The position numbers and the translations under genes are program-made. A stretch of DNA of 64,000 nt. Origin: Anaerocolumna sp. AGMB13020 (lineage in GTDB: Bacteria; Bacillota; Clostridia; Lachnospirales; Lachnospiraceae). The DNA lies in the NCBI RefSeq assembly GCF_033100115.1, contig NZ_CP136910.1, forward strand, positions 2,540,001 to 2,604,000, read 5' to 3'. The notes under the pieces are model-generated. The model ran no database searches. It was given only the letters and a program-made list of their open reading frames with translations, and was not told where the DNA came from. The stretch's first letter is position 1, and the number at the start of each line of letters is the position of its first letter. This document shows positions 1-7,890 of the stretch, piece after piece.

Positions 1-188
1 TCATTTATTACCAGTGTTATCTCATCAATACTACTGTTATCAAAAGCCTTCAGTGAATAGTAGAGAATCGGATGCTCTCCCAATCGCATGTATTGCTTTG
101 GAATCTCCGATTGCATCCGTTTTCCACTTCCACCAGCTAATATTATGGCACTGACCTTATCGCCTGGGGTAATACTGTCTTTCTCCAT
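1..188 (-). CDS. ispD: IspD, 2-C-methyl-D-erythritol 4-phosphate cytidylyltransferase (5' part only)
   Basis: Only the first 62 codons lie in the window; the gene runs off the left edge. IspD transfers CMP from CTP to methylerythritol 4-phosphate in the non-mevalonate isoprenoid pathway in the cytoplasm. Visible are the N-terminal nucleotide-binding signature AIILAGGSGKRM, about residues 14-25, and the PKQYM..LG.HPILYYSL block that follows in this family. The ATG at 188 is five bases past the tsaD stop, so it is probably the last visible gene of the tsa operon. A related sugar-nucleotide cytidylyltransferase cannot be excluded from so short a piece. Confidence 0.88.
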   Translation of the reverse strand, partial: MEKDSITPGDKVSAIILAGGSGKRMQSEIPKQYMRLGEHPILYYSLKAFDNSSIDEITLVIN

Positions 189-193
189 AACAC

Positions 194-1216
194 CTACCTC
201 TGTCCAATTTTAAGATTCGGCACTGCATTCAAATCCAATCCATGTCTTGTACCATTTAAATATTCGTAATAAGCCGCAGCTCCAATCATTGCTGCATTAT
301 CAGTACATAATATCGGTGAAGGATAATATAGCTTCAGGCCTCTCTTCTCACAGGCTTTACCCATAGCTTCTCTTAAGGAGGAGTTTGAAGCTACTCCGCC
401 TGCAAGCGCTACCTTTTTCAGCTTATAATCTTTCGCTGCTGCCATTGTCTTTGTAACGAGAGCATCGACCACAGCTTCCTGGAAGGACGCTGCAATATCT
501 GCTTTCTTTATTTCTTCCTTTTTCATTTCACAATAATTCAAGTGGTTAAGAACTGCAGACTTCACTCCGCTAAAGCTAAAATCGTATGGCGCATCTGCTA
601 TATTGGCTCTTGGGAAGGCAATTGCATCTTTCTTTCCTTCTTTTGCAAGCTTGTCTACTTTGGGTCCCCCCGGATAACCAAGTCCTATGGCTCTGGCAAC
701 TTTATCAAAAGCTTCACCTGCTGCATCATCATGTGTCCTGCCAATGATTTCATACTTTCCGTAATCCTTTACAATGACAAGATGTGTATGCCCGCCTGAT
801 ACGATTAAACATAAGAACGGCGGCTCCAGATCCGGGTGTTCTATAAAATTAGCCGAAACATGCCCTTCAATATGATGTACTCCTACCAAGGGTTTCTTAG
901 CGGCATAGCTGATTGCCTTTGCTTCTGCTACTCCTACTAGTAAGGCTCCGACCAGTCCGGGTCCATAGGTTACGCCAATGGCATCTATGTCCTCAAGCGT
1001 CACCTCTGCTTCTTTCAGTGCTTCTTTCACTACCTGATTGATTTTTTCTATGTGCTTTCTGGAAGCTATTTCCGGAACAACCCCTCCATATAGGGTATGA
1101 AGTGCTATCTGTGAGGATATCACATTTGATAAGACCGTTCTTCCGTTCTTTACTACAGCTGCTGCTGTTTCATCACAGGAAGATTCAATAGCCAGAATTA
1201 AGATGTCTTTTTCCAT
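194..1216 (-). CDS. tsaD: TsaD, tRNA threonylcarbamoyladenosine transferase subunit
   Basis: TsaD is the catalytic subunit of the TsaBDE complex. It transfers threonylcarbamoyl from threonylcarbamoyl-AMP to A37 of ANN-decoding tRNAs. The ASKHA-fold start [15 protein letters not shown], the metal-binding HHIEGH motif and a C-terminal DNAAMIG motif are all present; about 340 residues is normal. The frame stays open upstream to a TTG at 1252, but the ATG at 1216 aligns with the family start. The only good Shine-Dalgarno sequence (AAAGGA) lies far upstream, beyond a perfect inverted repeat that could fold it close to this ATG (see findings). tsaB and tsaE lie upstream in the same gene string, so the whole t6A module is here. 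Confidence 0.95.
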   Translation of the reverse strand: MEKDILILAIESSCDETAAAVVKNGRTVLSNVISSQIALHTLYGGVVPEIASRKHIEKINQVVKEALKEAEVTLEDIDAIGVTYGPGLVGALLVGVAEAKAISYAAKKPLVGVHHIEGHVSANFIEHPDLEPPFLCLIVSGGHTHLVIVKDYGKYEIIGRTHDDAAGEAFDKVARAIGLGYPGGPKVDKLAKEGKKDAIAFPRANIADAPYDFSFSGVKSAVLNHLNYCEMKKEEIKKADIAASFQEAVVDALVTKTMAAAKDYKLKKVALAGGVASNSSLREAMGKACEKRGLKLYYPSPILCTDNAAMIGAAAYYEYLNGTRHGLDLNAVPNLKIGQR

Positions 1217-1318
1217 TTTTAACAGATTGCTCTTAGAGCAATTCCTTTCCAACGTTATTCATTTTGCCTGAAACATACATCGCTATTTCCGCACGCTGTT
1301 TTTTAGCTCTTATTACCT

Positions 1319-2233
1319 TTATTCGTTCGGATCGAATTCCAGCGTAATACTTTTCTTATCCGTTCCTGCCTTTGCTTCCGGAAAGATTGCTCTGGTATCC
1401 GCCATAAATTCTTCGGGTCTTATTAAAGACGGACTGTAGTGCGTCAACCAAAGTTCCTTTACATTGGCTGCTTTCGCAAGTCTCGCAGCATCATAAAAGG
1501 TCATATGCTTATGCTCCGCTGCTTTATTTTCCTTATCCTTCTCGCCATACATTCCTTCACAGATAAACAGATCTGCCCCCGTGGCATGTTCACTTATGGA
1601 AGAAATAGGTCTGGTATCGGTACAGTAGGTTAATTTGATTCCTTTTCTTGGCGGGCCTAATACCATCTCAGGGGTAAATACCCTATCCTCTGCTTCTACC
1701 GTCTCTCCTTTTTGGAGTCGGTTCCAATATTTTTGAGGCACCTTATTCTCGGTTGCTTTCTCAAGAAAGAATCTGCCCCCACGTTCAATCTGCACATTAT
1801 ACCCATAACACAATACATTGTGATGAACTTTGAAGGCCTGTATCACATATCCATTGATACGGAATTCTTCTTCTGCCCCGTTTATCTCAATAAAGTTAAT
1901 TTCAAAGGGTAGTTCCGGTGCAATTACTCTTAAGGCACTTACTACTCTTTCCAAGCCCTTTGGCCCGATCATGGTAACGGGTTCCGTACGGTCTGCATTT
2001 CCCATTGTAAGGAGTAACCCGGGTAAACCGCTGATATGATCTCCATGGTAATGGGTAAAACATATAATATCGATGGGATGAAAACTCCACCCCTTTTCTT
2101 TTATTGCAATCTGGGTTCCTTCACCGCAGTCTATCAGTAGACTGGAACCATTGTATCTGGTCATTAATGCTGTCAGCCATCTGTTTGGCAAAGGCATCAT
2201 TCCGCTGGTTCCTAGTAAGCAAACATCTAACAT
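1319..2233 (-). CDS. rnz: Ribonuclease Z
   Basis: RNase Z is a metallo-beta-lactamase-fold endonuclease that removes the 3' trailer of tRNA precursors lacking an encoded CCA. The protein has 304 residues, the usual length of the short bacterial form. It shows LLIDCGEGTQ and the zinc motif FTHYHGDHISG, a later YCTDT segment supplying a metal-bridging Asp, and WLTHYSPS near the C-terminus. It sits in the tsa operon between a small zinc-ribbon gene and tsaD, so tRNA processing and tRNA modification genes are grouped. Confidence 0.95.
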   Translation of the reverse strand: MLDVCLLGTSGMMPLPNRWLTALMTRYNGSSLLIDCGEGTQIAIKEKGWSFHPIDIICFTHYHGDHISGLPGLLLTMGNADRTEPVTMIGPKGLERVVSALRVIAPELPFEINFIEINGAEEEFRINGYVIQAFKVHHNVLCYGYNVQIERGGRFFLEKATENKVPQKYWNRLQKGETVEAEDRVFTPEMVLGPPRKGIKLTYCTDTRPISSISEHATGADLFICEGMYGEKDKENKAAEHKHMTFYDAARLAKAANVKELWLTHYSPSLIRPEEFMADTRAIFPEAKAGTDKKSITLEFDPNE

Positions 2234-2524
2234 GTATTTTCCTCGCTTTACTGCTTTGATAAAACAGTTATTTAATATCGGCAGAAGCCTTCTGCCTGTG
2301 TTTCCTAAATAGTACCATAACCTTTTTAAGGAATCAAGCCCACGGAAATATTACTGCCGGACCTGTTCTATGATAATACTCCTTACCTGTATTATAACCC
2401 GGATTACTATATCCCAAAACAAGAAGCTGCGCCTTCCCTCCTATGGATGCCTAATCCTATCACAAAAAAAGAAACAGACACCCAGCCCGGCTATGCCTGT
2501 CCCCTGGTATGTCTGTCCCTCTCT

Positions 2525-2770
2525 TTATAGAGCTTCTTTCTTATGAATCTTTTGTATCGGTATCTTAAAGGATGAAATGAATTTGTCATAACAATCTTCA
2601 CACATATTGAATTTGTGAAGTTCCAAATCGTACTTGGAAAAGTATCCCCACTCTTTTGCAGCTTCAAAGACATCTTCTTTCATTATACCTTTTTCTACCG
2701 CTATTTTCTTTCCACAAACATTACAGAACATGTCATGTCTGATTATCGGTGCTTTCCTTACTTTATCCAT
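2525..2770 (-). CDS. Small zinc-ribbon protein of unknown function
   Basis: This 81-residue protein has two CxxC knuckles, CNVCGKK near residues 16-22 and CEDCYDKF near residues 57-64, so a bound zinc ion is likely. It has no signal peptide or membrane segment and should be cytoplasmic. A good Shine-Dalgarno GGGAGG precedes the ATG, and a terminator-like hairpin follows the stop. Similar small proteins are common in Lachnospiraceae, but I know of no assigned function. It lies between rimI and rnz in the tRNA/translation operon, which hints at a housekeeping role without proving it. Confidence 0.75.
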   Translation of the reverse strand: MDKVRKAPIIRHDMFCNVCGKKIAVEKGIMKEDVFEAAKEWGYFSKYDLELHKFNMCEDCYDKFISSFKIPIQKIHKKEAL

Positions 2771-2844
2771 GTCTTTCCTCCCGCCGACTTGTCCGCCTTC
2801 TTGTTATTATTATAACGTGAAATCCAGAAAATTTACAGTGGGAA

Positions 2845-3273
2845 TTACAACCACATAATAAGTGCATCCTCTACTGGTGCGTCATAATAGTTTTTTCTGA
2901 TTGCGGTATCCTGAAAGCCTAACTTGTGATAGAGGTGAATTGCTGATATATTGCTGATTCTCACTTCCAGTGTAAAGGTCTCGATTCCTGTCTCTCCTGC
3001 CTGTCTGAGCAATTCCCGCAGCATCGCCTCCCCTACCCCCCGGTGCCTGTATTCGGAGTCAACGGCGACATTTGTTATCTCTCCTTCACCTACAATTCCC
3101 CACAAGCCGCAATAGCCGAGTATTCTTCCTTCTTCTTCCACCACCAGGTAAAGGTTACTGGGATTACGAAGTGATTGAAGAAAAGAATCTCTGCTCCAGG
3201 GTCTTGAGAAAGAATTGCATTCTATTGCATAGACCTGGTCCATATCTTCTTCCTGCATATGTCGAATCAGCAT
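2845..3273 (-). CDS. rimI: RimI-type protein N-alpha-acetyltransferase
   Basis: This 142-residue GNAT-fold enzyme should transfer acetyl from acetyl-CoA to the N-terminus of ribosomal protein S18 or similar substrates. The acetyl-CoA-binding motif is seen as VDSEYRHRGVGEAML, and the C-terminal half has the family-typical ISAIHLYHKLGFQ segment followed by RKNYY. It starts three bases after the tsaB stop. The order tsaE-tsaB-rimI is widely conserved in Firmicutes, which supports RimI over a generic GNAT. Confidence 0.9.
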   Translation of the reverse strand: MLIRHMQEEDMDQVYAIECNSFSRPWSRDSFLQSLRNPSNLYLVVEEEGRILGYCGLWGIVGEGEITNVAVDSEYRHRGVGEAMLRELLRQAGETGIETFTLEVRISNISAIHLYHKLGFQDTAIRKNYYDAPVEDALIMWL

Positions 3274-3276
3274 TGA

Positions 3277-3984
3277 TTATACCCCTTCTTGTTTTTCTGC
3301 TCTCTCTCTTTCAGCCTGAGACATTCTTAAATACTCAGGTTCAAAGCTGTCTGCATTTTCAATACGTCCGGCTTTATAATACTCCACGCTCAGGCTGCCC
3401 AGTGCTGCTGCCCTTTGCCTTGAAAGATGGATCGGTGCTACTGTATAAGGTGACTTCAACAAAGAAACAAACTTTGACAACTGCGCTTCTACCCCATCTC
3501 CCAGAAACAGTATTTCATCATCATATTCATTCAATATAGCTGCCAGTTCCTCCACCTCAGCGGCAAATTGGGGACGAAGCACTGTGAAGTCTCCGTTTCT
3601 CCATTGATAAAGCCCTGTATATACCTGGTTTCTCCGGGCATCCATCATAGGACAGATAAGCTTATCTGTTCCAAAAAAATTATACGCCAGTGCATCCACC
3701 GTAGGTACATTGATTATAGGTATATCTAATACAAGCGCCAGCCCTTTGGCGGTTGAGGCCCCGATTCGAAGTCCGGTAAAGGAACCCGGTCCCCCTGCTA
3801 CGGCAATGGCATCCAGCTCCTCCAACTCCATATCTACTATCTTTATCACTTCATCCACCATAGGCAGTAAGGTCTGTGAATGTGTCTTTTTATTATTTAC
3901 TGTAAATTCTCCAAGAACTTTTTCCTCTGTAACTACTGCTACGGAAGCAACAAGTCCTGAACTGTCTAAGGCTAATATTTTCAT
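3277..3984 (-). CDS. tsaB: TsaB, t6A synthesis scaffold/dimerisation subunit
   Basis: TsaB pairs with TsaD as an inactive ASKHA homologue needed for t6A37 formation. The N-terminus MKILALDSSGLVASVAV and the GGPGSFTGLRIGASTAKGLA segment are diagnostic. The frame is open further upstream, but the ATG at 3984 has a GGGAG Shine-Dalgarno six bases before it and starts exactly at the conserved MKILALDSS. A short hairpin with GTGTGC/GCACAC arms lies immediately before that Shine-Dalgarno. Nearly the same sequence precedes the PGM-like gene at 45638 (see findings). Confidence 0.93.
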   Translation of the reverse strand: MKILALDSSGLVASVAVVTEEKVLGEFTVNNKKTHSQTLLPMVDEVIKIVDMELEELDAIAVAGGPGSFTGLRIGASTAKGLALVLDIPIINVPTVDALAYNFFGTDKLICPMMDARRNQVYTGLYQWRNGDFTVLRPQFAAEVEELAAILNEYDDEILFLGDGVEAQLSKFVSLLKSPYTVAPIHLSRQRAAALGSLSVEYYKAGRIENADSFEPEYLRMSQAERERAEKQEGV

Positions 3985-4042
3985 TTCAGCTCCCATCTGT
4001 GTGCGCTGGCACACATTCTAATCAGATTATTGAAAAATTGTC

Positions 4043-4471
4043 TTACCAGTGGTTTTCCACGGTAATTCTGCGATAATCAAATCCTTTGTCCGAATCCTTT
4101 TCTATCCTAATTCTGACAGGATTATCAGGAAGCAATTCCTTAATCAGCTCTGCCCACTCCACCAGGCATACACCCTCTCCATAGAAATAATCCTCGTAAC
4201 CTATCTCTTCCATTTCTTCAATATCCTCTATGCGATATACATCAAAGTGATAGAGCGGCAGCCTGCCCTCTTCGTATTCAGAAACGATCGTAAAGGTTGG
4301 GCTGTTAACCGGTTCCAGTATTCCAAGGCCTCTTGCAAAACCCTGGGTAAAAACAGTTTTTCCCGTTCCAAGATCACCGGATAAACAATAAACCTCTCCT
4401 TTACCTGCTTCTTCACCCAGCTTTTTTCCCAGGTTATAGGTTTCATCTCTGTTATATGTCTCTATTATCAT
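4043..4471 (-). CDS. tsaE: TsaE, t6A complex ATPase
   Basis: TsaE is the P-loop ATPase that binds TsaBD and resets it between catalytic rounds. The Walker A motif GDLGTGKT is at residues 32-39, followed by FTQGFARGLG and the NSPTFTIVSEY segment of the family; 142 residues is standard. It is the first gene of the operon, about 90 bp downstream of a sigma-A-like promoter. A 58-bp gap holding the hairpin leader of tsaB follows. Confidence 0.95.
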   Translation of the reverse strand: MIIETYNRDETYNLGKKLGEEAGKGEVYCLSGDLGTGKTVFTQGFARGLGILEPVNSPTFTIVSEYEEGRLPLYHFDVYRIEDIEEMEEIGYEDYFYGEGVCLVEWAELIKELLPDNPVRIRIEKDSDKGFDYRRITVENHW

Positions 4472-4556
4472 AAATTCTCACAGTCCCTTATATTTTTTCT
4501 GCGGTTGTTTGCTGCCCTCAAACTATTGGATATCTAATTATACACACTTTGCTACT

Positions 4557-4586
4557 ATCATATAATTACCTGCAGGTATGAGTCAA
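4557..4586 (-). promoter_or_regulatory. Probable sigma-A promoter of the tsaE operon
   Basis: On the minus strand a TTGACT -35 box and a TATGAT -10 box are separated by 18 bp, about 90 bp upstream of the tsaE start. This is read from sequence only. The rest of the 4472-4877 gap contains the ribU terminator and nothing else I can recognise. Confidence 0.55.
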
Positions 4587-4706
4587 TATTTTTATTGTAC
4601 TGCTGATTATCTATGTTTACAACCTTAAAATATAAAACACAGTAAATACAATGTTTCAGAACCAGTACCTCTTTGATAAGCGACCAATTACCAATATATA
4701 AGTGTA

Positions 4707-4765
4707 TAAAAAATGCCGGTCTGCAGACATTCTGAAAGTTTCAGTCTATGCATACAAAACCGGCA
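4707..4765 (-). terminator. Intrinsic terminator after ribU
   Basis: On the minus strand an outer stem TGCCGGT/ACCGGCA encloses an inner CTGAAA/TTTCAG hairpin and is followed by six T residues. It lies downstream of the ribU stop and insulates it from the tsaE promoter. Confidence 0.7.
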
Positions 4766-4877
4766 ATTATATCTTTTATGTGGTATACCCAGGCTGGTGC
4801 TTAAATATCAGACAGGACTTTACTTCATGTCTTACAGCTGATCTTAACATCAGCCAGCAGCAAAAGAACTTCATATT

Positions 4878-5498
4878 TTAGAACTGTATTCTCTTCTTTA
4901 ACATTTCATAAGTAAGTTGACCCACTATTCCAAGAAAGACTCCTTTTACCAGATTAAACGGTGTAATACCAAGAAGTATCAATGTAAACATATCCTTGAT
5001 TCCAGGTATCATAGTTGCTGCTGCTACGATATTCTCTATTCCGCCATACATTCTGGCATACATGGGTACAGTAACGAAATAGTTCATAAGAAAACCTACA
5101 ACAGTCATTACTATGGTGGCTGTTCCAAACATGAAAAATGATTTATATCTGCCTTTCAGCTTATGGAACAGAAGCCCGGCAGGTACTACATAAGCCACAC
5201 TGACAATAAAGTTAGCCAGCTCCCCTATCCCCATAGTCTTTGATGCGGTTATGGCTTTTATAAGGTTCTTTATCAGTTCTATTACCACGCCAGCTGCCGG
5301 TCCAAACCAGAATGCTCCGAGCAATGCGGGGATATCACTAAATTCCAGTCTTAAAAATCCGATAAAGGGAGGAGACTCCAAAAGCATCAGCACATAGGAC
5401 AATGCCGATAATAAACTCACGGTTACCATTGCTTTTGTAGTAAACATATTTTTTCTTTGATAGGTTCCTCTCATCATTTTGTTCTCCGACATTTTCAT
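4878..5498 (-). CDS. ribU: RibU-type substrate-binding subunit of an ECF riboflavin transporter
   Basis: This 206-residue, very hydrophobic protein has about six predicted membrane segments. It carries the ECF S-component pattern: an N-terminal helix MVTVSLLSALSYVLM, then FLRLEFSDIPALLGAFWFGP and GVVIELIKNLIK. The S component binds the vitamin and works with the shared EcfA-EcfA'-EcfT module, which is not in this window. Assignment to riboflavin rests mainly on the FMN riboswitch directly upstream. The ATG at 5498 has a GGAG Shine-Dalgarno eight bases before it. Confidence 0.92.
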   Translation of the reverse strand: MKMSENKMMRGTYQRKNMFTTKAMVTVSLLSALSYVLMLLESPPFIGFLRLEFSDIPALLGAFWFGPAAGVVIELIKNLIKAITASKTMGIGELANFIVSVAYVVPAGLLFHKLKGRYKSFFMFGTATIVMTVVGFLMNYFVTVPMYARMYGGIENIVAAATMIPGIKDMFTLILLGITPFNLVKGVFLGIVGQLTYEMLKKRIQF

Positions 5499-5600
5499 AA
5501 TAATCTCTCCTTTTGGAAAGGAAATTCCTGGTGTTCGGTGCGGAATAACGATTTCTTCGTTTCTTCACACGTTCTCCAAGGAAGTAATAACTTCTTAAGC

Positions 5601-5636
5601 AGAAAAATAAGGCCCCGAATATAAATATTCGGGGCC
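5601..5636 (-). terminator. Expression-platform terminator of the FMN riboswitch
   Basis: A perfect 12-bp stem, GGCCCCGAATAT with its complement around a TTA-type loop, is followed on the minus strand by a T-rich tract. It lies between the FMN aptamer and ribU. FMN binding should favour this hairpin and stop transcription before ribU. Confidence 0.9.
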
Positions 5637-5669
5637 ACTAAATACATAGTATCATGCATATTCTGCAAT

Positions 5670-5798
5670 CAGCTTCTTCTCACATCCAGACTTTACTGTC
5701 GGTTTTGGAATTGCACCAAATCAACTGATACCAGTATAACTGCATATCAGGTCGCGGACTTTACCGCCGGTCGGGAATTTAACCCTGCCCCGAAGAAT
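5670..5798 (-). promoter_or_regulatory. FMN riboswitch (RFN element)
   Basis: Read on the minus strand, the element has the hallmark blocks of the RFN aptamer: TTCGGGGCAGGGT at the 5' side, TTCCCGACCGGCGGTAAAGTC in the middle, and CCGACAGTAAAGTCTGGATG near the 3' side. TTCTTC and GAAGAA close the basal P1 stem. It is followed by an intrinsic terminator and then ribU. This is the classic arrangement for repression of riboflavin uptake by FMN. Confidence 0.96.
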
Positions 5799-5832
5799 TT
5801 CCTTATTTTTTTGTGTCTTTATAATAGTCCTA

Positions 5833-6360
5833 TTATTCAACTTTGTCAATAGGATTTTTTTGAGATTTTTTGAAGGCTAATCTCAGGCTGTGCATCCCCT
5901 GAAACAGAAGGATTCCTAGCCCTGCCCCTACTGCGTCAATCATTACATCCGTAACCATACCGGCTCTTCCGGGAACAAATAACTGATGCAATTCATCCGT
6001 AGCTGCATAAAAAGTACAGATTAACAGTCCTGTAATAAAAAGATGCTTTCCTTTCAACCCATGTTTCCGCAATAAGGGGAAGGCTACTGCAATTCCAAGC
6101 AAAGCGTATTCTGTCAGATGTCCTGCCTTTCTTATGGGGGTATGTATAAGCTCTATAATATTTTCTTCTTTTACCTGTGTCAGCTCCAGGTCTATCGCAT
6201 CAATTACAGCCTCAACCATGGACTTCGTCAACGAACCGCTCAGATCTGAGGATTGATTCCCGTTTTCCATGGAAAACATAAATATCATTACCATTATCAA
6301 CATTGCCGGTATCCAGGTTAACCACAATTTATTTTTCTTCATTCCTATATGCCTTTTCAT
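5833..6360 (-). CDS. VanZ-like membrane protein
   Basis: This 175-residue protein has an N-terminal membrane helix, the VanZ-family FSMENGNQSSDLSGSLT segment after it, a KAGHLTEYALLGIA block, and the conserved ATDELHQLFVPGRAGMVTDVMIDAVGAGLG motif region. VanZ proteins are small polytopic membrane proteins; the founder gives low-level teicoplanin resistance, and most homologues have no defined role. It lies downstream of the LCP gene. A second VanZ-like protein is encoded at 14755-15375, within the polysaccharide locus. Confidence 0.82.
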   Translation of the reverse strand: MKRHIGMKKNKLWLTWIPAMLIMVMIFMFSMENGNQSSDLSGSLTKSMVEAVIDAIDLELTQVKEENIIELIHTPIRKAGHLTEYALLGIAVAFPLLRKHGLKGKHLFITGLLICTFYAATDELHQLFVPGRAGMVTDVMIDAVGAGLGILLFQGMHSLRLAFKKSQKNPIDKVE

Positions 6361-6491
6361 TTTCTTCCTATTATTCTATTACATTTTCGGCAGGATGTCA
6401 CTTTTATTTCATAAATTATGGTATATCAAAACTCTTTCTATATCAAGTTGCCTGTTCTTGCGGCAGAACAACCTGTGTACCTCTTGCTCCC

Positions 6492-7607
6492 TTATTCTTC
6501 CGGTGCATAGGCTTGTGTTACAGAAGCTGTCTCATCGTAGATTTTGTCTCTTAACGCTTCGATGTTACGGTTAAAATCAAGCGTTATAACCTCCATTCCC
6601 CGTATACGCATGAATTGATAGGAATTATCCACCGGTATGCTCCACTGATTCAGCTCATAACTGGCGTACTTCGGAAGAGAAAGTATCAATGAGAAAATAT
6701 CCCCCTCCGATAAATCCGTGGTTATCTCAGGAAGCAATTTATTCAGTAATTTATTCAGTTCCATTAAATTCAACTTCTTTACTTTCTCAAAGGCCTGTTC
6801 CAATACCCTTCTCTGCCTGGCCGTTCTTTCAAAATCCGTACCTATATAACGGTTTCTGGCATAACCTAAGGCTTGTTTACCCTTTAGTTTCAGTACACCG
6901 GGAGCTGTCAGATAATCTGCCTCGTTCTTTTCTCCCAGCAAACGATTTAACTCTGCTATGTAATCATTTATTATGGGGATTTCCTCCTCCGTTACGTTTA
7001 TTGTAACTCCGCCAACTGCATCTACTATATCCATAAAGACATAAAAATCCACAGAGGCATAACGGTCCACCGCCACTTTAAAGTTCTGTTCTATGGTATC
7101 CATTAACAGCCGGGGACCTCCAAAGGCGCAGGCAGCGTTTAACCTGTTATTATTCTTGCCGGGGATTTGAAGGTAGATATCTCTTAACAGTGAGGTAGCT
7201 GTAATGGTTTTCTTCTTTTTATTTATTGACACCAGTATCATTGCATCCGATCTGGAATTTTCGCCTTTTGTCCTGGCATCGGTTCCTATCAGTAAGATAT
7301 TAAATACATTTTTGTCTGATAAGATGGTTGTACTGTTAGCCTCCATATTCTTACGAATTTCATTTTCTGCATTTTCGATATCAGTTGCAGGTGAATCTGG
7401 TTCTGTGCTGTCCGTGTCCTCTGCGAGATCCATAACCTGTGTTTCTGACGGCTGTGTACTTGCTTTCAGCGAACTGCTGTTATTGATTTTACTGATATAG
7501 CTATGTACCAGAAGAAATATACTTAACACCAGCAAACCTATGGCAAACAATATTAGCAGTAACAGCTTTTTCCATTTCCTGTTACTTCTTTGTTCTATCT
7601 CTTCCAT
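6492..7607 (-). CDS. LytR-CpsA-Psr (LCP) family cell-wall glycopolymer ligase
   Basis: LCP enzymes transfer undecaprenyl-linked glycopolymers such as capsule or teichoic acid to peptidoglycan outside the membrane. The 371-residue protein has a short cytoplasmic N-terminus, one membrane helix at about residues 14-36, a Ser/Thr/Glu-rich linker, and an LCP domain from about residue 100. That domain carries FNILLIGTDAR, RSDAMILVSINKKKK, TSLLRDIYLQIPG and the later YARNRYIGTDFERTARQRRVL. The last segment contains the conserved Arg residues that bind the lipid phosphate. The start is preceded by a structured leader of the same family as those before the Ig-like protein and the ABC exporter. It probably anchors the polysaccharide encoded by the neighbouring loci. 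Confidence 0.93.
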   Translation of the reverse strand: MEEIEQRSNRKWKKLLLLILFAIGLLVLSIFLLVHSYISKINNSSSLKASTQPSETQVMDLAEDTDSTEPDSPATDIENAENEIRKNMEANSTTILSDKNVFNILLIGTDARTKGENSRSDAMILVSINKKKKTITATSLLRDIYLQIPGKNNNRLNAACAFGGPRLLMDTIEQNFKVAVDRYASVDFYVFMDIVDAVGGVTINVTEEEIPIINDYIAELNRLLGEKNEADYLTAPGVLKLKGKQALGYARNRYIGTDFERTARQRRVLEQAFEKVKKLNLMELNKLLNKLLPEITTDLSEGDIFSLILSLPKYASYELNQWSIPVDNSYQFMRIRGMEVITLDFNRNIEALRDKIYDETASVTQAYAPEE

Positions 7608-7619
7608 CTGTTACACTCC

Positions 7620-7716
7620 CTGCCTATCACAGGCGAACCTGCGATACCGCCACTTTTATAAAGAGTGAAAGAATCCTGGTGTGGCATCCTTTCTTTGGTA
7701 TATTTTCTTCACTCTT
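7620..7716 (-). ncRNA. Structured leader, copy A, before the LCP gene
   Basis: On the minus strand this leader ends 12 bases before the LCP start. A stem AAGAGTGAA/TTCACTCTT encloses a loop with GAAAGGATGCCACA. The TGCCAC in that loop can pair with GTGGCG just 3' of the stem, forming a pseudoknot. A second hairpin TATCGCAG/CTGTGATA follows, and the Shine-Dalgarno GGGAG lies at its 3' edge. Copies B (16763-16868) and C (10871-10970) keep the same pairings with different bases. I do not recognise it as a described riboswitch class. Confidence 0.75.
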
Positions 7717-7777
7717 CCTTCTATCATTCTGTTAAAAGGTTTCTCAATTTATTTCGTTTCTGCATAAATTCTCTGAT

Positions 7778-7801
7778 CCTGTAGGATACAGGCTTTTTTT
7801 G
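7778..7801 (+). terminator. Possible plus-strand intrinsic terminator
   Basis: A short CCTGTA/TACAGG stem is followed by CTTTTTTTG on the plus strand. No plus-strand gene lies to its left, so it may only limit antisense transcription running into the nucleotidyltransferase promoter. The stem is short, so confidence is low. Confidence 0.35.
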
Positions 7802-7815
7802 TCTGCTTTAATTGG

Positions 7816-7845
7816 TTGTCCCTCTGCCTTGAGATATGCTATAAT
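7816..7845 (+). promoter_or_regulatory. Probable promoter of the nucleotidyltransferase gene
   Basis: A perfect TATAAT -10 box stands 18 bp after a TTGTCC -35 box, about 45 bp upstream of the GGGAGG Shine-Dalgarno of the 7891 gene. Confidence 0.5.
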
Positions 7846-7890
7846 TTTGTAAATATTTAACATTAACTAACTATGGGAGGACTTCCATTT

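Noticed and set aside
7620..7716. ydaO, EAR or c-di-GMP-II identity for the repeated leader
   Set aside because: The conserved sequences of those classes, as far as I recall them, do not match; identity is left open.
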